NCBI GenBank assembly: GCA_963811595.1
Contig: CAWERW010000006.1
Coordinates: 1-64,000, forward strand
From: DASQFQ01 sp963811595
GTDB lineage: Bacteria; Actinomycetota; Thermoleophilia; Solirubrobacterales; Solirubrobacteraceae
DNA length: 64,000 bases
Direction: 5' to 3'
In this document: positions 17,201-25,835 of the stretch, piece after piece
Layout: every line of letters starts with the position of its first letter
How positions within the stretch are numbered: the stretch's first letter is position 1
Notes under the pieces: generated by a model
The model's database searches: none
The model's input: the letters and a program-made list of their open reading frames with translations, nothing else
Told to the model about the DNA's origin: nothing
Made by a program: the position numbers and the translations under genes

Positions 17201-18693
17201 GCGCCGGCGGGACGAAGCCGAAGAAGCTCGTCCTCACCGTCATCGACGCCATGAAGCCCGCGATGCTCGAGCGGGCGGTGTCGACCGGCCGCGCGCCGGC
17301 GCTGAAGCTGCTGATCGAGCACGGCTCGCTGGTGAGCGACTGCGTCGCCGCCTTCCCGTCCGTGACGCCCGTGTGCGCGGCGAGCATCGCCACCGGAGTC
17401 GGGCCAGACCGCCACGAGATCCCCTCGATGAACTGGTACCACCGCAACGAGGGCCGCTACGTCGAGTACGGCACGAGCTTCAAGGCGTCGCAGACGTTCG
17501 GCTTCAAGCGCTCGCTGACCGACACGATCTACAACATGAACCTCGAGCACCTGTCCTCGAACGTCGAGACGGTGTTCGAGGCGCTCGACGACGCCGACGT
17601 GCGCACCGCCGGGACGACGTACCTGATGTATCGCGGCCGCCACCGTCACGAGGTGACGAGCGACACCGCGCTGACCCGCCTCGCCTCGACGGTCTTCCGC
17701 CACGCGGTCTACGGCCCGCGCGAGTTCTTCTACGCGGACCTGTTCGCGTCGCGCAAGACCGGCTGCCGCTCCCAGTTCGGGCTCCCGGGCGTGCGCGACC
17801 AGCACGCGGGCTGCGTCGGCGCCCAGCTGATCGAGCAGGACCTGTTCGACTTCCTGCTGCTGTCGCTGCCCGACAACGACACGCACTCGCACCGCAACGG
17901 GCCGTTCGCCCAGGTGTCCTCGATCGCCGCCGCCGACAAGCAGATCGAGCGCCTGATGCACGCCGCGGGCGGGCCGGAGGCGTTCCTCGAGGACCACGCG
18001 ATGATCGTCTGCTCCGACCACTCGCAGTCGCAGGTGGAGCGGGAGATCGACCTGTTCATGGCGTTCGAGGGCTTCGAGCTCGAGCCGCCCGCCCCGCCGC
18101 GGGCGCGCCGCGACGGCGACCCGCCGGAGATCGCGGTCTGCCCGTCCTCGCGGTCGGCGCAGATCTACATCCTCGACCGCGACCGGCGCGCTGAGCTCAT
18201 CCCGCGCCTGGAGCGCACCGCGCTCGCGCTCGAGGGCGTCGACCTCGCCATGCACATGACCGACCATCCCGACGGCGAGGCGGTCATCCGCGGCGCGCGC
18301 GGGGAGCTGCGCTTCATGCACGGCGGCGAGCTGACCGACCTGCGCGGCGACCGCTGGAGCGTCGAGGGCGACCTCCAGCTGCTCGGCCTGCAGGTGCGCG
18401 ACGGCGTGATCGCCTCGTCGCTCTACCCCGACGCGCTGGGGCGCGCGTGGTCGGCGCTGCGCTGCCGGACCTCGGCGGAGATCCTGCTGTCGGCGAAGCC
18501 CGGCTACGAGTTCATCGACTGGGGCGGCGACCACCACGTGGGCGGCGGCTCCCACGGCTCGCTGCACGCCAACGACTCGCTGGGCACGCTGCTGTGGTGC
18601 GGCACCGGCCCCGACAGCGCCGACGCGAAGGAGCAGTGGTCGCTGCGCGACATCGTGCCGATGGTGCGCGAGCACTTCGGCGTCCCCGCGTGA
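17197..18693 (+). CDS. Alkaline phosphatase superfamily / nucleotide pyrophosphatase-phosphodiesterase
   Basis: The 498-aa enzyme has the metal-binding pattern of the superfamily. VIDAMKP supplies the first Asp, and the nucleophile region is FPSVTPVCAASIATGVGPDRH. LPDNDTHSHRNGP holds Asp and His ligands, CSDHSQSQ the DH pair, and HGSLHANDSLGTLLW the last His. There is no signal peptide, so it is probably cytoplasmic. Overlaps genes on both sides by 4 bp. The substrate is unknown; phosphonate, nucleotide or lipid phosphodiesters are all possible. Confidence 0.82.
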   Translation: MSAGGTKPKKLVLTVIDAMKPAMLERAVSTGRAPALKLLIEHGSLVSDCVAAFPSVTPVCAASIATGVGPDRHEIPSMNWYHRNEGRYVEYGTSFKASQTFGFKRSLTDTIYNMNLEHLSSNVETVFEALDDADVRTAGTTYLMYRGRHRHEVTSDTALTRLASTVFRHAVYGPREFFYADLFASRKTGCRSQFGLPGVRDQHAGCVGAQLIEQDLFDFLLLSLPDNDTHSHRNGPFAQVSSIAAADKQIERLMHAAGGPEAFLEDHAMIVCSDHSQSQVEREIDLFMAFEGFELEPPAPPRARRDGDPPEIAVCPSSRSAQIYILDRDRRAELIPRLERTALALEGVDLAMHMTDHPDGEAVIRGARGELRFMHGGELTDLRGDRWSVEGDLQLLGLQVRDGVIASSLYPDALGRAWSALRCRTSAEILLSAKPGYEFIDWGGDHHVGGGSHGSLHANDSLGTLLWCGTGPDSADAKEQWSLRDIVPMVREHFGVPA

Positions 18694-20357
18694 GGGCCGT
18701 CCTCCTCGCCATCGCCGGCCTCCTGCTGGCCGCCACGCCGGCGGCCGCCCAGCGGCTGCCCTCGCCGGCCGACTACGACGCGCCGCCGGCCGGCTGGCGG
18801 ACCGCGCCGGCCGACGTCCTGCGCGCGGTGGCGGCGCGGCCCGAGGTGCGCCGGGCGCGCGCCGGGCACGAGCTGACCTACGGCCGCGTCTACTTCAGGA
18901 GCCGGGCGAAGCGGCGCTGGCAGGTGTCGTTCTTCACCCCGCCGGAGGAGTCCGGCGGCCGCACCCGCGAGCTGTCGCAGACCGTCGTCGACGACCGCAC
19001 GGGCCGCGTGCTGGAGAGCTGGACGGGCTACAAGGTCGAGTGGACGATGGCGCGCGGCTACGCCGGGGCGTTCGGGCGGGTGGCCAACGCGCTCTGGATC
19101 TGGCTGCCGCTGTGCGCGCTGTTCGTGCTCCCGTTCGCGCGCCCGCCGCTGCGGCTGCTGCACCTCGACCTCGCCGTGCTGCTCGCGTTCTCGGTCTCCT
19201 ACGCGTTCTTCAACGCGGCGCGGATCGACGTCAGCGTCCCGCTCGTCTACCCGCTGCTCGCCTACCTGCTCGCGCGCATGCTCGGCATCGCGTTCTCGCG
19301 GGCGCGCGGGCGCGAGCCCCCGCCCGTGCGCCTGACCCTGCCGGTGGCGGCGCTCGGGCTCGGCGCCGTCTTCCTGCTCGGCTTCCGCTGCGGCCTGAAC
19401 ATCGTCGGCTCGAACGTGATCGACGTCGGCTACGCGAGCGTGATCGGCGCCGACCGCGCCGGCTCGGGCGAGGCGCTGTACGGCAACTTCCCGCCCGACA
19501 ACCAGCGCGGCGACACCTACGGGCCCGTCCTCTACTACGCCTACGTGCCGTTCGAGGCACTGCTGCCGTGGAGCGGCGGCTGGGACGACCTGCCGGCCGC
19601 CCACGCCGCGGCGGTCGTCTTCGACCTGCTGACCGCCGGCGGGCTGTGGCTGCTCGGGCGGCGGCTGCGCGGGCCCGAGCTGGGCGCGCTGCTGGCCTAC
19701 CTGTGGGCGACGTTCCCGTTCACGCTGCTGGTGGCGAACGCGAACGCCAACGACGGGCTCATGGCGCTGCTGGTGACCGCCGCGATGCTGGCGCTCGCCC
19801 GGCCGGCGCTGCGCGGGGCGGTCATCGCCGCCGCCGCGCTGACGAAGTTCGCGCCCGTCGTGCTGGCGCCGCTCTTCCTGACCTACGGGGCGGGGCGGCG
19901 CGCGCTCGTGCTCACCGCGGCGGGCTTCGCCGCGTTCGGCACGCTCGCGCTCGCGCCGGTCGCGCTCGGCGACGGGCTGGACACGTTCTACGACCGCACG
20001 CTCGGCTTCCAGGCCGACCGCGGCTCGCCGTTCTCGGTCTGGGGGCTCTACGACCTCCCCGGCCGCGAGCTCGCCCTCGCCGCGGCGCTCGCCCTCGCCG
20101 TCGTCGTGGCCTTCGTCCCGCGCCGCCGCGACCCGGTGGCGGTCGCCGCGCTCGGCGCGGCGGCGCTGATCGCGCTCCAGCTCGCGCTCGAGCACTGGTT
20201 CTACCTCTACGTCGTCTGGTTCCTGCCGCTCGTGTTCGTGGCGCTGCTGGCCGGCCGCAGGATCGTCTCGATCGACGCGGCGCGCGACGGGCGCGAGCCG
20301 TCCTCGGTGCGGATGACGACCGCCATCAGCCACGGGTCCTCGTCGGAGGAGTCGTAG
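18690..20357 (+). CDS. Polytopic membrane protein, GT-C glycosyltransferase-like, with N-terminal exported domain
   Basis: The 555-aa protein starts with a signal-like helix ending AATPAAAQ, then a soluble segment (residues about 20-125). Its pattern YFRSRAKRRWQVSFF...VVDDRTGRVLESWTG resembles PepSY-type domains. About ten hydrophobic helices follow, with a GNFPPDNQRGDTYGPVLYYAY loop and an ALTKFAPVVLAPLFL segment typical of GT-C mannosyl/arabinosyl-transferase-like proteins. GTGA coupling to the phosphodiesterase. Its last 151 bp overlap the convergent YmdB-like gene, a long tail-to-tail overlap. Confidence 0.7.
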   Translation: MRAVLLAIAGLLLAATPAAAQRLPSPADYDAPPAGWRTAPADVLRAVAARPEVRRARAGHELTYGRVYFRSRAKRRWQVSFFTPPEESGGRTRELSQTVVDDRTGRVLESWTGYKVEWTMARGYAGAFGRVANALWIWLPLCALFVLPFARPPLRLLHLDLAVLLAFSVSYAFFNAARIDVSVPLVYPLLAYLLARMLGIAFSRARGREPPPVRLTLPVAALGLGAVFLLGFRCGLNIVGSNVIDVGYASVIGADRAGSGEALYGNFPPDNQRGDTYGPVLYYAYVPFEALLPWSGGWDDLPAAHAAAVVFDLLTAGGLWLLGRRLRGPELGALLAYLWATFPFTLLVANANANDGLMALLVTAAMLALARPALRGAVIAAAALTKFAPVVLAPLFLTYGAGRRALVLTAAGFAAFGTLALAPVALGDGLDTFYDRTLGFQADRGSPFSVWGLYDLPGRELALAAALALAVVVAFVPRRRDPVAVAALGAAALIALQLALEHWFYLYVVWFLPLVFVALLAGRRIVSIDAARDGREPSSVRMTTAISHGSSSEES

Positions 20358-21031
20358 CGCGCGGGCATCATCGAGCGGAAGACCGCGATCGACTGCTCCT
20401 TCTTGACCCCGATCACGCCCCCGCGCGCGCCGGTCATCCCGACGTCGGTCACGTAGGCCGTCCCGCCCGGGAGCACGCGCGCGTCGGCCGTCGGCACGTG
20501 CGTGTGGGTGCCGACCACCGCGGTCACGCGGCCGTCGAGGAACCAGCCCATCGCGACCTTCTCGCTCGTCGCCTCGGCGTGCATGTCGACGAGCACGTGA
20601 TCGGCGCCCGCGACCTCGCGCAGCGACTCCTCGATCGTGGTGAACGCCGGCGAGGCCGCCTGCATGAACAGGTTGCCCGACATGTTCACGACGCCGAGCG
20701 TGGCGCCGTCCTGGCGCTCGAACACGCACGTGCCGCGGCCGGGCTGGCTCTTGAGGAAGTTCGCCGGCCGCAGGATGAAGCGCTGCTCGTCGAGGTAGGG
20801 CCACACCTCGCGGTGGCGGTAGGTGTGGTTGCCGAGCGTGATCACGTCGACCCCGGCGTCGAACAGCTCGTCGGCGTGCTTGGGCGTGATCCCGATGCCG
20901 CCGGCGGCGTTCTCGCCGTTGGCGACGACGAAGCCGAGGCCGAGCTCCTCGCGCAGCCCGGGCAGCAGGTCCTTGAGCGCGCGGCGGCCCGCGGAGGCGA
21001 CCACGTCGCCGACGAAGAGGATCGCGGTCAC
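20207..21031 (-). CDS. ymdB: YmdB-family (TIGR00282) metallophosphoesterase
   Basis: The 274-aa phosphodiesterase starts ILFVGDVVASAGRRAL. It has VVANGENAAGGIGITP, LGNHTYRHREV, VDMHAEATSEKVAMGW and VVGTHTHVPTADARVLPGGTAYVTDVGMTG, the complete dinuclear-metal motif set. Bacillus YmdB hydrolyses cyclic nucleotides and affects RNA and biofilm development. The GTG at 21031 is supported by the family start. The C-terminal tail of about 25 residues beyond ASIETI lies within the overlap with the GT-C-like gene. Confidence 0.93.
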   Translation of the reverse strand: MTAILFVGDVVASAGRRALKDLLPGLREELGLGFVVANGENAAGGIGITPKHADELFDAGVDVITLGNHTYRHREVWPYLDEQRFILRPANFLKSQPGRGTCVFERQDGATLGVVNMSGNLFMQAASPAFTTIEESLREVAGADHVLVDMHAEATSEKVAMGWFLDGRVTAVVGTHTHVPTADARVLPGGTAYVTDVGMTGARGGVIGVKKEQSIAVFRSMMPARYDSSDEDPWLMAVVIRTEDGSRPSRAASIETILRPASSATNTSGRNQTT

Positions 21032-21091
21032 AGGGAGCACGCTACCCGCGGTGAGCCGACTCCGGCCTCCCGGGGGCGCATACTGAGGGAG

Positions 21092-22444
21092 ATGCGCGCC
21101 CCCGAAGCGGACACTGCCGAAGACGCGCCGGAGCACGCCGAGAGCCCGCCCGAGACGGTCGAGGAGGCGCCCGTCCCGGTGTCCGAGCCGCCCGCCCACG
21201 TCGCGCCGGTGGTGGTCCCGCGCTGGATCCAGCTCGTCGTGCTGCCGCTCGCGATCCTCGGCCTGTACGCGGTCGCGCGCGCCGCCGGGGCGGTGCTGCT
21301 GCTGTTCACGATCGCGGGGCTGATCGCGCTGCTGCTCAACCCGTTCGTGACGCTGCTGCGGCGGGCGCACTTCCCGCGCGGTGCGGCCGTCGGCACGGTC
21401 TTCCTCGTGCTCGTGCTGGCGCTCACCGGCCTCGGGATCCTGCTCGCCGACCCGGTGTCCGACCAGGTCACGGCGTTCCGGGACCAGGTGCCGGAGATCG
21501 TCGACGACGCCAACGCCACGCTGGCCGACATGCAGGAGTGGCTCGACGAGAACGGCGTCGACGTCCAGGTCTCCGAGCCGGGCCAGACCGCCGTCCAGTC
21601 GCTCGGCGACAACCTCGCGGAGGGCTCCGGCGAGCTCGTGGCGTTCACCCGCGACGCGCTCGTGCGCCTCGTCGAGGCGTCGATCGCGGTGATCCTGATC
21701 ATCGTCGTCGCGGTCTACATGCTGCTCTACGGCGAGCGGATCGGCGCGAGCGTGCGGCGCGTGGTGCCGCCGGGCGACGGCTCGGCGGAGGACGACTTCC
21801 CGACGCGCATCCAGGGGGCGGTGTTCGGCTACGTGCGCGGCCAGCTGCTGTTCTCGCTGATCATGGGCACGAGCGCCGGGGTGCTGCTGTGGGTGCTCGG
21901 CTCGCTCGGGATCTTCCCCGACGGCAAGACGTATGCGCTCGCGTTCGGGGCGTTCTTCGGCTTCGCGGAGCTGATCCCCTACATCGGGCCCGCGGTCGGC
22001 GCCTTCCCGCCGGTGATGCTCGCGCTGTTCAGCCCCGATCCGCTCGACGCGCTGTGGCTGGTCATCGCCTTCACCGCGCTGCAGCAGATCGAGGGCCACA
22101 TCGTGGCGCCGAACGTGTTCGGCCACGCGCTGCGCATCAACCCGCTGCTCGTCATCGCCGCGCTGCTGCTGGGCGGGCAGATCTACGGCTTCATCGGCGC
22201 GTTCATCGCGCTGCCGCTGGCGGCGATCGTGCGCGAGACCGTCGTCTACCTGCGCCGCCACCTCGTCCTCGAGCCGTGGCCGCGCGCCCCCGCGGTCGCG
22301 CTCGCCGGGGTCGGCACCGAGGCCGCGGCGTGCCCCGAGTGCGGCGCGGCCGTCGCGCCGGGCGCGGCGCGCTGCGGGGCGTGCGGGACCGAGCTGGGCG
22401 GCGCCGACGAGGCCGCCGCGGCGGCGTCGGCCGGGCCGTCGTGA
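21092..22444 (+). CDS. AI-2E family (TqsA/PerM-like) permease with C-terminal zinc ribbon
   Basis: The 450-aa protein has an acidic/proline-rich cytoplasmic start (to about residue 45) and then seven to eight helices. Late motifs FGFAELIPYIGPAVGAFPPV, ALQQIEGHIVAPNVFGHALRINPLLVI and IYGFIGAFIALPLAAIVRE define the AI-2E transporter family. The last 45 residues carry CPECG...CGACG, a small zinc ribbon not usual in the family. ATG at 21092 follows GAGGGAG. GTGA overlap with the ABC ATPase suggests coupled expression. Confidence 0.9.
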   Translation: MRAPEADTAEDAPEHAESPPETVEEAPVPVSEPPAHVAPVVVPRWIQLVVLPLAILGLYAVARAAGAVLLLFTIAGLIALLLNPFVTLLRRAHFPRGAAVGTVFLVLVLALTGLGILLADPVSDQVTAFRDQVPEIVDDANATLADMQEWLDENGVDVQVSEPGQTAVQSLGDNLAEGSGELVAFTRDALVRLVEASIAVILIIVVAVYMLLYGERIGASVRRVVPPGDGSAEDDFPTRIQGAVFGYVRGQLLFSLIMGTSAGVLLWVLGSLGIFPDGKTYALAFGAFFGFAELIPYIGPAVGAFPPVMLALFSPDPLDALWLVIAFTALQQIEGHIVAPNVFGHALRINPLLVIAALLLGGQIYGFIGAFIALPLAAIVRETVVYLRRHLVLEPWPRAPAVALAGVGTEAAACPECGAAVAPGAARCGACGTELGGADEAAAAASAGPS

Positions 22445-23139
22445 TCAGCGCCGACGGCGTCACCAAGACGTACGGCGAGCGGCGGGCCCTGCAGGGCGTC
22501 TCGTTCGCCGCGCAGCGCGGGGAGCGGATCGCGATCATCGGCCCCAACGGCGCCGGCAAGACGACGCTGCTGCAGATCCTCGCCGGCTCGCTGCGGCCGA
22601 GCGACGGCTCGGTGTCGCTGGAGGGGGGCAGCGTCGGCTGGGTGCCGCAGCAGCCCGCGCTGTACTCGAAGCTCTCGGTCGCCGAGAACCTGCGGCTGTT
22701 CGCGCGGCTCGAGAAGCGCCCGGACGTCGACGCGACCGTCGACCGGATGCTCGAGCAGACCGGGCTGCGCGACCGCGCGGGCGACGAGGTCGGCAAGCTC
22801 TCGGGCGGCAACCGCCAGCGCGTGAACATCGCGATCGGCCTGCTCGCCGAGCCGTCCGTGCTCCTGCTCGACGAGCCGACGTCGTCGCTCGACCCGCGCC
22901 AGCGCGAGGTCCTGTGGGCGTTCGTGTCCGGCCTCGCCGAGGCCGGCACCGCGGTCGTCTACGCGACCCACAACGTCGCCGAGGCCGAGCGCTACGCCGA
23001 CCGCGTGCTCGTGCTGGCCGACGGCGAGCTGCTGTTCTCGGGCAGCCCGGGCGAGCTCGAGGAGACCGTCGGCGGCGCCGCGGAGGCCCCGGACTTCGAG
23101 TCGGCCTTCGTCCGCTTCCTCCACGAGCGAGGCCATTAG
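22441..23139 (+). CDS. ABC transporter ATP-binding protein
   Basis: The 232-aa nucleotide-binding subunit has Walker A GPNGAGKTTLL, a Q loop with VPQQPALYSKLSVAENL, signature LSGGNRQRVNIAIGL, Walker B VLLLDEPTSSLD and the switch His in YATHNVAEAE. These are the motifs of CcmA/NatA-type exporters. Coupled to the AI-2E gene and 10 bp upstream of its permease. Substrate unknown. Confidence 0.93.
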   Translation: MISADGVTKTYGERRALQGVSFAAQRGERIAIIGPNGAGKTTLLQILAGSLRPSDGSVSLEGGSVGWVPQQPALYSKLSVAENLRLFARLEKRPDVDATVDRMLEQTGLRDRAGDEVGKLSGGNRQRVNIAIGLLAEPSVLLLDEPTSSLDPRQREVLWAFVSGLAEAGTAVVYATHNVAEAERYADRVLVLADGELLFSGSPGELEETVGGAAEAPDFESAFVRFLHERGH

Positions 23140-23149
23140 TGGTCCACTG

Positions 23150-24502
23150 ATGCGCTGGCTGCTGCTCAAGGACCTGCAGATCCTCAAGCGCTCGCCGCTG
23201 CTCGTCGCCGTGCTGGTCCTCTACTCGGTCGTCGTCTCGCTCGTGGCCGGGGCCGCGCTGTCGTCCGGGCCGAGCAAGCCGAAGGTGGCGTTCGCCAACC
23301 TCGTGCCGGAGGACAAGTCGGAGGTGGATCTCGGCGGCCGCCGCGTCGACGCGACCCAGTACGCGGACAAGCTGTTCGAGAAGGTCACGCCGATCCGCGT
23401 CAAGACGCGCGAGGAGGCGATCCAGAAGGTCAAGTCGGGCGAGGCGCTCGGCGCGCTCGTCGTGCCGGCCGACGTGACCGAGCGGCTCCAGGGCACGCTC
23501 GGTCTCGGCGGCGGCGGGCGGCCGACGGTCGAGGTCTACTACAGCGCCGAGAACCCGCTCAAGACGCAGTACGTGAAGGACACGATCGACGCGACGCTGG
23601 CCGAGGCGAACGCCGCGATCTCGGCCGAGGTGCTCAAGGAGTCGGCGAAGTACCTCAACGTGATCGTGGAGGGGGGCAAGGTCGCGCTGCCGATCGTCGG
23701 CTCGGTCGACATCCTCGGCCTGCGGCGCGCGCGGACGATCATCGACGCGGCGATCGCGGGCCTGCCGGAGGACGCGCCGGAGCGCGTGGCGCTCCAGCAG
23801 GTGTCGCGCTTCGCGGGCCTGGCGGCCGACAACCTCGACCTCTCGAAGCCGATCCTCGCCTCGATCAGCAAGCCGGTGCAGGTCAAGCGGATCGTCGTCG
23901 CGGGATCCAACTCGTCGCTGAGCGCGTTCGCCGCCGAGGTGGCGGTGATCGCGTCGATGATGTTCGTCGCGCTGCTGCTGGCCGCGGGCATGCTCGCCCT
24001 CGAGCGCGAGGAGAACGCGTTCGGCCGGCTCGTGCGCGGGCTGATCAGCCGCACCGGGCTCGTGACCGAGAAGGTCGTGCTCGCCGCGCTGGCCGCGTTC
24101 GTGACCACGGCGGTGATGCTCGGCATCCTCGGCGCGCTGATCGGGCTCGACTTCGGCCGCGCGCCGCTGTGGCTCGTCGTGCTCGCGCTCGGCGCCGCGG
24201 CGTTCGGGGCGATGGGCGTGGCGATCGGCGGGGTGACGCGCGAGGTCCGCTCGGCCTCGCTGGCGGCGTTCGTGATCTCGCTGCCGGTGGCGGCGCTGGC
24301 GCTCGTGCCGAGCGGCGCGGTCGACGAGGGCCTCTACGACGCGATCCGCGTCGTCTCGGCCGCGTTCCCGTTCCGGCCCGCCCTGCAGGCGCTCGACGCG
24401 GCGGTCAGCGGCGGCGAGCTGCTCGTGCCGCTGCTGCACCTGGCGGCGCTGACGCTCGCGTTCGGGGTGATCGCGAGGCTGTCGCTGCGGCGGTTCGCGT
24501 GA
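23150..24502 (+). CDS. ABC-2 type transporter permease
   Basis: The 450-aa protein has one N-terminal helix (LLVAVLVLYSVVVSLVAGAAL), a long extracytoplasmic domain (residues about 40-260), and then five to six helices with the cytoplasmic ALEREENAFGRLVRG loop, a typical ABC-2 coupling region. This matches YhgE/NatB-style exporters working with the preceding ATPase. Ends in a GTGA overlap with the aminotransferase remnant. Confidence 0.88.
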   Translation: MRWLLLKDLQILKRSPLLVAVLVLYSVVVSLVAGAALSSGPSKPKVAFANLVPEDKSEVDLGGRRVDATQYADKLFEKVTPIRVKTREEAIQKVKSGEALGALVVPADVTERLQGTLGLGGGGRPTVEVYYSAENPLKTQYVKDTIDATLAEANAAISAEVLKESAKYLNVIVEGGKVALPIVGSVDILGLRRARTIIDAAIAGLPEDAPERVALQQVSRFAGLAADNLDLSKPILASISKPVQVKRIVVAGSNSSLSAFAAEVAVIASMMFVALLLAAGMLALEREENAFGRLVRGLISRTGLVTEKVVLAALAAFVTTAVMLGILGALIGLDFGRAPLWLVVLALGAAAFGAMGVAIGGVTREVRSASLAAFVISLPVAALALVPSGAVDEGLYDAIRVVSAAFPFRPALQALDAAVSGGELLVPLLHLAALTLAFGVIARLSLRRFA

Positions 24503-24846
24503 CGCTGACGCGCAAGGCGCTGCTCGCCCGCACCGGCGCGGTCGTGGCGGCGGGGGCGATCGCGGGCTGCGCGGGCAAGTCCGAGCCCGAGCCCGACGCC
24601 GTCGACCTGCGCGACTGGGACGACGTGCGCGGGCTGTATCCGCTGCGCAAGGGCCTGCGCCGTCGTCCGGCCTGGCCTGCTGCCTGCGCGACGGCGAGGA
24701 CCCGCGGACGACCGTCGAGCGCCTGCGCGCGGCCAAGGTGCTGGCCAGCGTCACGCCCTACGCCCACGCCCTACGTCCGCTTCGGCACGGGGCTGTTCAG
24801 CGCCGAGGCCGACGTCGACGCGGCGCTGCGCGCGATGCGCGGCTGA
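24499..24846 (+). pseudogene. Remnant of an exported class V aminotransferase-fold gene (internal deletion plus frameshifts)
   Basis: A GTG overlapping the permease stop opens a frame with a twin-Arg/lipobox-like leader (TRKALLARTG...GAIAGC) and LRDWDDVRGLYPL. This is the start of class V PLP aminotransferases. From about 24663 the family's C-terminal part continues in a different frame (SSGLACCLRDGEDPRTTVERL, then AAKVLASVTPYAHA). After an extra C near 24771 it returns to the first frame (YVRFGTGLFSAEADVDAALRAM). Roughly 300 central codons, including the PLP lysine region, are missing. The surviving pieces cannot form an enzyme. Confidence 0.75.
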
Positions 24847-24860
24847 CTACCATCGCCTGC

Positions 24861-25835
24861 ATGGCCTTCCCCGCCACGCGCCTGCGCCGCCTCCGCGCGA
24901 CCACCGGCATCCGCGACCTGGTGCGCGAGACCGAGCTGGCCGCGCGCCACCTCGTCTACCCGATGTTCGTGGTCCACGGGTCCGACTCGCGCACGCCGAT
25001 CCCGACCATGCCGGGCATCGACCACCTCTCGATCCGCCACGCGGTCCAGGAGGCGGGCGAGGCGGCCGCGCTCGGGATCCCCGCGGTGCTGCTGTTCGGC
25101 CTCCCGGCGGCCAAGGACGAGGAGGGCTCCGGCGCCTGGGACGACGAGGGCGTGATCCAGCTCGCCACGCGCGCGATCAAGGCCGAGCACCCCGACCTGC
25201 TGGTCATCACCGACCTCTGCCTGTGCGAGTACACGAGCCACGGCCACTGCGGCGTGCTGCGCGCCGACGGCGTCGTCGACAACGACCAGACGCTCGAGCT
25301 GCTCGCCCGCACCGCGGTCTCGCAGGCCGCCGCCGGCGCCGACGCCGTCGCGCCCAGCGACATGATGGACGGGCGGGTGGGCGCGCTGCGCGCCGCGCTC
25401 GACGAGCACGAGCTCGCCGAGACGCCGATCATCGCCTACAGCGCCAAGTTCGCCTCCGCGTTCTACGGGCCGTTCCGCGAGGCCGCCGACTCGGCGCCCC
25501 AGCAGGGCGACCGCCGCGGCTACCAGATGGATCCCGCGAACGCGCTCGAGGCCGAGCGCGAGGCGGAGCTCGACGCCGCCGAGGGCGCCGACGTCGTCAT
25601 GGTCAAGCCCGCGCTGCCCTACCTCGACGTGATCCGCCGCGTCAAGGAGCGCACCCGCCTGCCGGTCGCCGCGTACAACGTCAGCGGCGAGTACGCGATG
25701 ATCAAGGCCGCGGCCGCGGCCGGCCTGCTCGACGAGCGCGCCGCCGTGCTCGAGGCGCTGACCGGCATCCGCCGCGCCGGCGCCGACATCGTGATCACCT
25801 ACCACGCGAAGGACGTCGCCAGATGGCTCCAGTAG
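24861..25835 (+). CDS. hemB: Delta-aminolevulinic acid dehydratase (porphobilinogen synthase)
   Basis: Condenses two ALA to porphobilinogen in tetrapyrrole synthesis. The 324-aa protein has FPATRLRRLRAT, LVYPMFVVHG and the zinc-type cysteine cluster (TDLCLCEYTSHGHCG). The two Schiff-base lysines are in YSAKFASAFYGPFR and VMVKPALPYLDVI. The start ATG 24861 follows 14 bp after the pseudogene stop. It overlaps the next gene by 13 bp, forming hemB-ahb-hemL. Confidence 0.97.
   Translation: MAFPATRLRRLRATTGIRDLVRETELAARHLVYPMFVVHGSDSRTPIPTMPGIDHLSIRHAVQEAGEAAALGIPAVLLFGLPAAKDEEGSGAWDDEGVIQLATRAIKAEHPDLLVITDLCLCEYTSHGHCGVLRADGVVDNDQTLELLARTAVSQAAAGADAVAPSDMMDGRVGALRAALDEHELAETPIIAYSAKFASAFYGPFREAADSAPQQGDRRGYQMDPANALEAEREAELDAAEGADVVMVKPALPYLDVIRRVKERTRLPVAAYNVSGEYAMIKAAAAAGLLDERAAVLEALTGIRRAGADIVITYHAKDVARWLQ

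Noticed and set aside
24738..24860. Longer hemB starting upstream at 24738
   Set aside because: The added residues are the frame-shifted end of the aminotransferase remnant; homologues begin near 24861.
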